DNA of 31,246 nucleotides from Gammaproteobacteria bacterium UBA1119 (GTDB lineage: Bacteria > Pseudomonadota > Gammaproteobacteria > Pseudomonadales > Azotimanducaceae), in contig DCBA01000106.1 in assembly GCA_002313255.1 (NCBI GenBank), forward strand, positions 7,679 through 38,924, read 5' to 3'. Below, piece by piece: positions 25,402 to 31,246 of this stretch; the first letter of the stretch is position 1, and every line of letters starts with the position of its first letter. Under the pieces are notes generated by a model. That model ran no database searches, was not told the origin of the DNA, and saw nothing but the letters and a program-made list of their open reading frames with translations. The position numbers and the translations under genes were made by a program.

Positions 25402-25574
25402 CGGCCAAGCACATGTTACTTTCCCACTCGCACACAAATCGGTAAACAGGTCGCCCCCCGAGTTTTCAAAACGTTTTCATGCAACTAGTGCGATTCGACC
25501 GGCCAATTAGCCCCTTCGTCCGAAGAACCAACTGGAGCGGGGACTTCACCAATCCATCGCTTTGACGGGTTACG

Positions 25575-26195
25575 ATGCCCATCGAAAACAACGTAGAGCC
25601 CCTCAACATGAGCTTCGCCATCTCACGCGTTCGCGCGAACGACCGAAATTTCACCGCAGCCCACACCGAAATCTCAAATAATTCAAACGCGTCACTTCAG
25701 CCCGCATCACTTTGGGGCGCATTTCACGGATTATTTGGCCTCGCATCCAATGAGCTGGTCGTCGTCAGTGTCGGCGTGACGGAAAACGTCCATACAAATT
25801 TATTGACCCTCGATAGCGTTGCACATTGCGAGTCTCTCCAGCTGGAAGCTACCGTTCGACCGGTCACCGAAGAACCCGTCTCGCGGGAAGGACTCTACGT
25901 ATTTCGGTTCTTTGATGTCGCTCATAAGGATGTCGAGGAAATCGCCGACCTTTCCCGTGTAGCTTGGCAGAGTTTTGAGCATGTCGACGCATACTCAGCC
26001 GAACCGCAAGGGCTTTTTTGTCAAACCGACCGCTCCCAAGAACATGGTCGGATGCTTCTCGTTACCTGGTACGACAGTCTCAATTCCTGGCAAACATCGA
26101 GAAATCCCGCGCCGGAAGCGCGAGAAAATTTCCAACGCCGGCATCAACTCACCAACGGGACGGTGGCCTACGCCACACGCCTCATCGCATCGTGA
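25575..26195 (+). CDS. NIPSNAP-like / dimeric alpha-beta barrel protein, two-repeat
   Basis: This 206-aa protein seems to consist of two related halves of about 100 residues. The second (about 103-205: GLYVFRFFDVAHKDVEEIADLSRVAWQSF...LLVTWYDSLNSWQ) has the look of a NIPSNAP or antibiotic-monooxygenase-like ferredoxin fold. The first (MSFAISRVRANDRNFTAAH...SVGVTEN) is weaker. No signal peptide is seen. The end overlaps the NTF2-like gene (GTGA), indicating translational coupling. A 173-nt gap with no recognisable feature separates it from the dihaem gene upstream. An alternative start is ATG 25608. Function is unknown; family assignment by eye is tentative. Confidence 0.7.
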   Translation: MPIENNVEPLNMSFAISRVRANDRNFTAAHTEISNNSNASLQPASLWGAFHGLFGLASNELVVVSVGVTENVHTNLLTLDSVAHCESLQLEATVRPVTEEPVSREGLYVFRFFDVAHKDVEEIADLSRVAWQSFEHVDAYSAEPQGLFCQTDRSQEHGRMLLVTWYDSLNSWQTSRNPAPEARENFQRRHQLTNGTVAYATRLIAS

Positions 26196-26590
26196 AAACC
26201 GAAGAGGCTCTCTTCGCAAACGACACCTTCTATCTCACATTCACGAGCAAGAATTTCGAAGCAATGGATCGGCTATGGGCGACTGAGCATCCGACCCTCT
26301 GCATCCATCCCGGCTGGCCAGCTCTTACCGAACGCAAAGATGTCGTGGAGAGTTGGAAACGGATCCTTGAGAATCCCGGTCAACCAGGAATGGACTTTTA
26401 TAACGCCAGCGCGCTTGTGGTCGGCGACATTGTCCTTGTGACCTGCTACGAGGAATTATCTGACAGCATTATGGTTGCGACCAACGGGTTTGTTGAAGAA
26501 CGCGGGGTAATCAAACTTTTTCACCATCACGCAGGTCCATGCGCGCAACCGCCACGCCCGACGAGTGCGGAGTCTGACCGCGCGGTGTGA
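26192..26590 (+). CDS. NTF2-like / SnoaL-like family protein
   Basis: This 132-aa cone-fold protein is of the nuclear transport factor 2-like superfamily. NDTFYLTFTSKNFEAMDRLWATEHPTLCIHPGW followed by the helix ERKDVVESWKRILENP and DFYNASALVVGDIVLVTCYEEL is the standard order of SnoaL-like_3 domains. I start it at GTG 26192, which overlaps the stop of the upstream gene by 4 nt; a longer frame from 26018 is the shadow of that gene. Members include isomerases, hydratases and accessory binding proteins, so the reaction cannot be named. The thioesterase gene follows after 44 nt. Confidence 0.85.
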   Translation: MKTEEALFANDTFYLTFTSKNFEAMDRLWATEHPTLCIHPGWPALTERKDVVESWKRILENPGQPGMDFYNASALVVGDIVLVTCYEELSDSIMVATNGFVEERGVIKLFHHHAGPCAQPPRPTSAESDRAV

Positions 26591-26634
26591 TAATCTCACC
26601 GGCGTTTTCCCGGACACTAACTGCATAGAACGCG

Positions 26635-27129
26635 ATGGTAGATCCACTACTCGACGTACCCATCGTCTGCCCAACCATGCAAGTTGAAAACGCGTGGATC
26701 GACTACAACGGCCACATGAATATGGCCTTTTACCTGCTCATTTTCGATCGGTGCCTGGACTTCGTATACGACCACCTCAACATTGGTGTCGCGTACGTCG
26801 AAGCATCGGGCGGCTCATGTTTCTCCCGTGAAGTTCAAGTTAACTATCTCCAGGAATTGGTCGCTGGGGATCCCGTACGGGTGACGTTTCAGCTCATGGA
26901 CTGTGATGAAAAACGTCTGCACTTCTTTCAACACATGTACCATGACGATGACGATTATCTTGCCGCGACCTCCGAACAGCTCGCTCTTCACGTCGACATG
27001 AATCAGCGTCGAACCACCCCGCTACCCAAAACGGTACAACAGCAACTCAACGAGCTAATGCGATCGCACAAAACACTTCCCAGACCACTGCAGGCGGGTG
27101 GCCAGATTGGTATCCGTCGGAGTCGATGA
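26635..27129 (+). CDS. Hotdog-fold acyl-CoA thioesterase family protein
   Basis: This 164-aa single-hotdog protein has WIDYNGHMNMAFYLLIFDRCLDF at 21-43. The D-x-N-G-H-M-N motif is the signature of the 4-hydroxybenzoyl-CoA/betainyl-CoA thioesterase-like family, with D23 or N25 as the likely catalytic position. CFSREVQVNYLQELVAGDPVRVTFQL follows as the second conserved block. It should hydrolyse an acyl-CoA in the cytoplasm. Relatives of this exact motif include CdhB of carnitine breakdown, but no carnitine genes are visible. It precedes the crotonase gene by 82 nt on the same strand. Confidence 0.9.
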   Translation: MVDPLLDVPIVCPTMQVENAWIDYNGHMNMAFYLLIFDRCLDFVYDHLNIGVAYVEASGGSCFSREVQVNYLQELVAGDPVRVTFQLMDCDEKRLHFFQHMYHDDDDYLAATSEQLALHVDMNQRRTTPLPKTVQQQLNELMRSHKTLPRPLQAGGQIGIRRSR

Positions 27130-27211
27130 CAAAATGACAGCAATCGCGCTTGCAGCCATCCAGCAAAATCTAGGAAATTAAACTCTGCAACGAACAAGCG
27201 AGGACCGTGAG

Positions 27212-28006
27212 ATGGCGTACGAACAAATAGTTACAGAAATCGTGGATCGAGTTGGCGTACTCCGTCTCAATCGTCCCGAAAAACTCAATGCGTGGACAAG
27301 TCAAATGGCAGCCGAGATCCAGGATCAGATTAACGTCTGGAACAACGACTCCGGTATCGGTGCGATTCTGGTAACGGGAGAAGGTCGAGCGTTCTGCGCA
27401 GGGGCAGACATTGGCGTGTTCTCAGAACGGGTCGAAACGAACCGGGACGGCCAGGGCGAACAACTTGGGCGGGGTGGTTACAGTTTCCCTGACTTTATTC
27501 GTGAATCAAAACCGACGGTGGCCGCAATCAATGGCTATGCGGTGGGTGTCGGGCTCACAATGATCCTCCCTTTCGACATTCGCATCGCGTCAACCAGCGC
27601 GCTACTAAGTATTCGGTTTATCAAGATGGGTTTAATGCCTGAACTTGGATCAACCCGTCTTCTCGCGGAGCTCGTGGGCCTAGGCAACGCTACCGACATG
27701 TGCCTCACGGGTAGAATGGTTCCGGCGGACGAAGCCGCCAACATGGGGCTTGTAAGCGCAGTAACGGAACCAAACGAACTTTTCAATACTGCGCTCGCGA
27801 AGGCTACCGAAATTGCCAATAATTCAACGCCCGCGGTGATGATGATCAAGGAACTATTACGCAAGAACCCCATGGACCGTGACCTCGAAGCGGTCATGGA
27901 GCGCGAGAGTCTCCGTGATCAAATCGCGCGCCGTCTTCCCGATCATGCCGAAGCGGTGAGTGCTTTCATTGCGAAACGCGACCCGGAGTTCAACAAAAGA
28001 GACTGA
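27212..28006 (+). CDS. Enoyl-CoA hydratase/isomerase family protein, likely isomerase
   Basis: This 264-aa crotonase has oxyanion-hole segments RAFCAGADIG (59-68) and NGYAVGVG (107-114). Aligning on FDIRIAS, both crotonase glutamates are gone (Thr and Phe), but GLMPELGST carries E144 at the position of the catalytic acid of delta3-delta2-enoyl-CoA isomerases and the Asp of PaaG. Isomerisation of double bonds in unsaturated acyl-CoA is therefore the better guess. AGGA lies about 7 nt before the ATG. It ends a plus-strand run (NIPSNAP-like, NTF2-like, thioesterase, crotonase) and is convergent with the acyl-CoA dehydrogenase, 35 nt away. Confidence 0.92.
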   Translation: MAYEQIVTEIVDRVGVLRLNRPEKLNAWTSQMAAEIQDQINVWNNDSGIGAILVTGEGRAFCAGADIGVFSERVETNRDGQGEQLGRGGYSFPDFIRESKPTVAAINGYAVGVGLTMILPFDIRIASTSALLSIRFIKMGLMPELGSTRLLAELVGLGNATDMCLTGRMVPADEAANMGLVSAVTEPNELFNTALAKATEIANNSTPAVMMIKELLRKNPMDRDLEAVMERESLRDQIARRLPDHAEAVSAFIAKRDPEFNKRD

Positions 28007-28041
28007 ACGGCTTATCAGTCTAGTGATCTCACGAAATTGGT

Positions 28042-29187
28042 CTAGTATCCTTCAAGATCCCCGTAACGATTGCGGTGAAAATTCACGTCGCCCAATGTCT
28101 GCTCCGTCACCGCGGCGCGCTTGATGAAAAAGCCAATATCGAATTCATCTGTCATTCCAATGCCACCGTGCATCTGAATACCTTCTCGCGACACGGTGTG
28201 AAAAGTCTCACCGACTTTAGCCTTCGTCAGGCTTGCTAGCTTCGCGATTTCACTCGCGTCTCGATCTTCGTCCAACGCGGTCAACGCTTCCAAAACAACC
28301 GACTTCGAGAGCTCAACCTCGCAGAACATGTTGGCTGCCCGATGTTTGAGCGCCTGAAAGGAGCCAATGGGAACACCAAATTGCTCTCGATCCTTCAGGT
28401 ACTGAACGGTTCGTTCGAAGCATTCCTGAGTACTGCCCAGCATTTCCGCGGCGATCCCAATCCGTCCAATATCTAACGTCGGATCAAGAATATCCGCACC
28501 TTTACCTTCGTCACCGATTCGGGCTCCACTCGCGACTGCCACGTTGTTGAAATCGATATTGGCTGCATTACGGCTGTCAACCATCCTCGTCCGTGTCACT
28601 GACACTCCTTCGGCTTCTCGATCGACGAGAAAAAGCGTCAACCCCTCACGTTCGCCCGGCGAACCCGCTGTTCTCGCCACGACGATCAACTGATCCGCGA
28701 CATGCCCGTCCAATACAAATTTCTTGGACCCCGAAATCGTATAGCCATCACCCGACGCTGATGCTGAAGTAGCAATCCCATAAGGATCATGTCGATGCGA
28801 CTCCTCCAAAGCCAGGGCGAGTAGAAGTTCACCCGCCACAACTTTTGGAAGAATCTCAGTTTTCTGATCAACCGAACCACCAATGTTCACCGCCGTACCA
28901 CCGAGCCACACGCTGGCAAAGAGCGGGCTCGCCGACAGGGTTCGTCCTGTTTCTTCCGTGATGACCCCGAGTCCCTTGTATCCGAAACCAATCCCGCCGT
29001 GCTCCTCGGGGAAGGGTGCTCCTGCAAATCCGAGTTCGGTCATCGCCGACCATGTTTCTCGATCAAAACCGTCCGCATTGTCTTCGTCCCGAAGCCGACG
29101 GAGTTGATCAATCGGCGCCTTATCCGTACAGAAGGACTTTGCCATGTCTTTAAGCTGGTTTTGTTCTTCATTGAGAATCATCGGCAT
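28042..29187 (-). CDS. Acyl-CoA dehydrogenase family protein
   Basis: This 381-aa flavoprotein is of the acyl-CoA dehydrogenase fold, catalysing alpha,beta-desaturation with ETF as acceptor. N-terminal helices, the FAD-binding middle (LALALEESHRHDPYGIATSA...GSKKFVLDG) and the C-terminal REGIQMHGGIGMTDEFDIGFFIKRA are present. The canonical YEGT segment carrying the base glutamate of SCAD/MCAD is absent; the end reads EQTLGDVNFHRNRYGDLEGY, a form seen in FadE-type members that may act as one half of a heteromer. Start is ATG 29187 with GAGGGG 8 nt upstream; the frame is open to 29331 but that part is not family-like. No partner acyl-CoA dehydrogenase is in the window. Confidence 0.94.
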   Translation of the reverse strand: MPMILNEEQNQLKDMAKSFCTDKAPIDQLRRLRDEDNADGFDRETWSAMTELGFAGAPFPEEHGGIGFGYKGLGVITEETGRTLSASPLFASVWLGGTAVNIGGSVDQKTEILPKVVAGELLLALALEESHRHDPYGIATSASASGDGYTISGSKKFVLDGHVADQLIVVARTAGSPGEREGLTLFLVDREAEGVSVTRTRMVDSRNAANIDFNNVAVASGARIGDEGKGADILDPTLDIGRIGIAAEMLGSTQECFERTVQYLKDREQFGVPIGSFQALKHRAANMFCEVELSKSVVLEALTALDEDRDASEIAKLASLTKAKVGETFHTVSREGIQMHGGIGMTDEFDIGFFIKRAAVTEQTLGDVNFHRNRYGDLEGY

Positions 29188-29506
29188 CTTATTTCCCCTC
29201 GTATCATTTTGACCGCCGTGCTCCACGTGCGGCTCTGTATCATATTCAACTGTGTTCGCGAATTGCACCTTCGCCGATCGATGACTCGAACAGGCCAACA
29301 CGTGCGCCAGGCCGTGATTTCGACACGGCAATTTGCATGCCCTTCCCCAATGCCCAAAATGCTTGGTCTGGTAATGGAATCAGACTCTTGCAGCGGCGGT
29401 CAACCGCCCCACCACGTTTGTGCGTCTTCTGTTAACGAGCGGACTCCCACCTGACTTTTGATCACGTGCTCTTGCGCTTCGTGCTAATGCAACAATCACA
29501 CTAACG
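29188..29506. other. Intergenic region without a recognisable gene
   Basis: This 319-nt stretch lies upstream of the acyl-CoA dehydrogenase (minus) and of the methyltransferase remnant (plus). Open frames cross it on both strands but none resembles a protein. A short hairpin GGCGG-TCAA-CCGCC at 29395-29408 lacks a T tract. It probably holds divergent promoters, none clear by eye. Confidence 0.55.
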
Positions 29507-29776
29507 ATGTTACTGTCCAAATTACAATCCCGGTTGGACGCTACGCTTCCCGACGGCTACATCGAGGCGGTCAGCGTTCCAGGTTATCAAGCCATCAATC
29601 TCGCCCTCATCAACGGAGATTTCCCGATCGGCCCGCTTCCCAATGCCGTAATGAACGCTGTTATAAAAGATCCAGCTTACTGGACTTTTTTCTGGGGCAG
29701 CGGAATCGCACTGGCGCTCCCTACTTCTATCCGACTCTATCCAAGGAATTTGCACTTTAGGCGTTGCGCGGTTTGA
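29507..29776 (+). pseudogene. Probable truncated class I SAM-dependent methyltransferase remnant
   Basis: The 89-codon frame contains PGYQAINLALINGDFPIGPLPNAVMNAVIKDPAYWTFFWGSGIALA. This resembles the N-terminus of a methyltransferase family related to protein-lysine methyltransferases, in which a P-YW-F-W-SG-ALA motif precedes the SAM-binding glycine loop. After ALA the sequence becomes unlike the family and stops, so the whole Rossmann domain (about 150 residues) is missing. Other frames downstream (LTRLAAIGFELKSS) do not restore it. I call it a decayed gene with an internal deletion. A short functional peptide is the alternative. It lies before the crotonase at 29891. Confidence 0.5.
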
Positions 29777-29890
29777 CTCGGCTGGCGGCAATCGGTTTCG
29801 AACTAAAATCAAGTAATCGATAGTTTCGACATTAACTCGAATCAAGTTACTCTTTCGACGTGATCTTTGACTCGAATCCTGGAGGTAGTC

Positions 29891-30730
29891 GTGAGCCTAT
29901 ACAAAGAAATTCTCTACGAAATAACCGGTTCGGTGGCAGTTTTGACGATGAACCGACCCGATACATTGAATGCCTTGACCGATCTGACGCAGGCAGAAAT
30001 CAGACATGCGCTTGGGGAATCCGAAAAGAACGCCGATGTTATCGGCACGGTGCTTACCGGTGCCGGTCGTGGGTTTTGTTCCGGCGTCGACATGAACGCA
30101 CTGGGTGCAATGAGCGAAGCGGGCCAACGCCTCGGGAACGTACACGAGCACCTTGCGTCGGATCCGGGCAATCCAGACGATGATCCCAATTTCAAAATCG
30201 CGCCCGCCTATTTTCTCGGATTGCGCAAACCGTTGATTGCTGCGATCAACGGTGCCTGTGCCGGCCTGGGTTTTAGTTATGCGACTTTTTGTGACCTCCG
30301 TTTCGTCGATCGAACCGCGCGATTAACAACGTCATTCGCGCAGCGAGGATTAATCGCAGAACATGGCACCAGCTGGATGTTGCCTCGGATAATCGGTCCC
30401 GCACACGCTTTGGATCTTCTCTGGAGCTCGCGAAAATTCGAGGGCGAGGAAGCGTACCGTATAGGCTACGCCAACCGTCTCTGTAAACCTGGGGAGTGCG
30501 TTCAGGAAGCGACCGAGTTTCTCGAGCAAATCGCCGCGTCATCAGCACCCATGTCCTTAATGATGATGAAGAAACAAATTTACAGGCATCTAAACCAAGA
30601 GTTGGGATCCGCAATGGTTGAATCTAACCAATGGATGGACGAAAGCCTTGGCCGAGGTGATTTTAAAGAAGGCGTCAGTTCCTTCGTCGAAAAACGACCC
30701 CCGGATTTCCAACGAATCATGATCGATTGA
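29891..30730 (+). CDS. Enoyl-CoA hydratase/isomerase family protein (third crotonase)
   Basis: This 279-aa crotonase has MNRPDTLNAL, GRGFCSGVDMNAL and NGACAGLGFSYATFCDL segments. The hydratase glutamates are again replaced (Ser, and no Glu 14 residues after the CDL Asp), while RGLIAEHGTSWMLPR supplies a Glu at the isomerase position. I start it at GTG 29891 with a textbook GGAGG 5 nt upstream; a TTG at 29867 is in frame but would place that site inside the gene. It is followed after 16 nt by the DUF169 gene, so the two form an operon. An isomerase or other non-hydratase crotonase reaction is likely; the substrate is unknown. Confidence 0.93.
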   Translation: MSLYKEILYEITGSVAVLTMNRPDTLNALTDLTQAEIRHALGESEKNADVIGTVLTGAGRGFCSGVDMNALGAMSEAGQRLGNVHEHLASDPGNPDDDPNFKIAPAYFLGLRKPLIAAINGACAGLGFSYATFCDLRFVDRTARLTTSFAQRGLIAEHGTSWMLPRIIGPAHALDLLWSSRKFEGEEAYRIGYANRLCKPGECVQEATEFLEQIAASSAPMSLMMMKKQIYRHLNQELGSAMVESNQWMDESLGRGDFKEGVSSFVEKRPPDFQRIMID

Positions 30731-30746
30731 TCGAGGAGCTAGGACT

Positions 30747-31246
30747 ATGAGCGTTATCGCTACGGATCATACGAACGTTGACTGGAATCAGATTGTCACT
30801 GATCTGAATCGGTTCCTTCGCCTGAGAACCACTCCCATCGGTATGAAAATGTTCGAAAACAAAACAGATATGGAAGCGATCCCGAGAATACGTCGGCCTT
30901 CGGTCGTCCACACGACGGATCAGATCGTCGGACAGGCATGTCGTAACGGTTGGACCGTCGGTATCACTGCCGACGACCTCGTGGGTGCTCAATGTCAGGC
31001 GGTCATTGGCCTCGCGCCCCGCAGCGACGAATGGTTGTCCGGCAACAACATGGCTGGCGTTTGGTACGAAACTAAGGAAGAATCATCCAAACACCAGCAT
31101 GCAATGGACGTTGTTCCATACGGCGCTTTCGAAGCCATGGCCGTAAGCCCACTCGCGAGTGGCCGCCTATCTCCTCCAGATATCTGTCTTATCTACGCGA
31201 CACCAGCGCAAATGATCTTGTTCATTAACGGCTTGCAGTGGACGGG
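30747..31246 (+). CDS. DUF169 family protein (truncated by the right window edge)
   Basis: A frame opens at ATG 30747 and runs to the window end without stop (166 codons seen), with GAGGAG about 8 nt upstream. The translation begins MSVIATDHTNVDWNQIV and contains the conserved stretches RTTPIGMKMF, GLAPRSDEWLSGN, VPYGAFEAMAVSPL and DICLIYATPAQMILFINGLQW, which I recognise as DUF169, an uncharacterised family with no known reaction. It has several cysteines (QACRNGW, GAQCQAV). It is probably co-transcribed with the crotonase 16 nt upstream. Function is unknown; the operon context suggests a link to acyl-CoA metabolism. Confidence 0.85.
   Translation, partial: MSVIATDHTNVDWNQIVTDLNRFLRLRTTPIGMKMFENKTDMEAIPRIRRPSVVHTTDQIVGQACRNGWTVGITADDLVGAQCQAVIGLAPRSDEWLSGNNMAGVWYETKEESSKHQHAMDVVPYGAFEAMAVSPLASGRLSPPDICLIYATPAQMILFINGLQWT

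Noticed and set aside
29395..29408. GGCGG-TCAA-CCGCC hairpin as a terminator
   Set aside because: The stem is short, no T tract follows on either strand, and no gene ends there.
28999..29454. Plus-strand open frame of 151 codons reaching into the 29188-29506 gap
   Set aside because: Most of it is antisense to the acyl-CoA dehydrogenase and the rest resembles nothing known.
1..31246. Mobile elements, CRISPR arrays, tRNA or rRNA genes
   Set aside because: No transposase, integrase, regularly spaced repeats, tRNA T-loop signature in a cloverleaf context, or rRNA sequence was recognised on reading the window.

Overview
The window looks like ordinary chromosomal DNA of a free-living, probably aquatic, Gram-negative proteobacterium with moderate GC (about half or slightly above, by eye). 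Outer-membrane and envelope functions support this: a TonB-dependent BtuB-like receptor behind a cobalamin riboswitch, a SPOR lipoprotein, a parvulin-type foldase and a HupE/UreJ protein. The lineage is not certain. The lipoyl synthase resembles a subtype I associate with Gammaproteobacteria, while the cysteinyl-tRNA synthetase has the HIGN form and internal sequence I associate with Alphaproteobacteria. I found no phage, transposase, integrase, CRISPR array, toxin-antitoxin or recognisable defence island, and no rRNA or tRNA.

Layout. Positions 1-2.9 kb hold the start of an acetyl-CoA hydrolase/transferase (minus, cut by the window edge), a histone-deacetylase-family amidohydrolase (plus), and a tight minus-strand pair of a PaaG-like crotonase and an SDR. 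Positions 2.97-12.9 kb form a long plus-strand run: a macrolide-phosphotransferase-like kinase, a GNAT acetyltransferase, a CDF metal exporter, lipA, an M17 aminopeptidase, cysS, and then the B12 riboswitch operon of a BtuB-like receptor translationally coupled to an M20 peptidase. Positions 12.9-17.2 kb are mixed housekeeping: HNH nuclease, double-hotdog MaoC protein, SPOR lipoprotein, cupin, Prx5-like peroxiredoxin, EamA transporter. Positions 17.2-22.5 kb are catabolic: an ASST-like protein with an Ldh_2 dehydrogenase, a CurA-type MDR oxidoreductase, a LinB-like haloalkane dehalogenase, and an SDR. Positions 22.5-25.4 kb hold a PPIase-HupE-dihaem lipoprotein set. Positions 25.5-31.2 kb are again acyl-CoA oriented: NIPSNAP-like and NTF2-like proteins, a hotdog thioesterase, two crotonases, an acyl-CoA dehydrogenase, a methyltransferase remnant and a DUF169 protein running off the right edge.

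How the genes fit together. Acyl-CoA chemistry recurs: three crotonases, an acyl-CoA dehydrogenase, a thioesterase, a MaoC protein, SDRs and a CoA transferase. All three crotonases lack both crotonase catalytic glutamates and instead keep an acidic residue at the isomerase position, so they are more likely isomerases than hydratases. The dehalogenase lies next to two oxidoreductases that could act on its alcohol product. The M20 peptidase is most likely under B12 control because it overlaps the riboswitch-controlled receptor gene.

I cannot point to a clearly new multi-gene system. The best leads are the B12-riboswitch/M20 coupling, the LinB-like dehalogenase neighbourhood, the PPIase-HupE-dihaem set, and the crotonase-DUF169 pair at the right edge.
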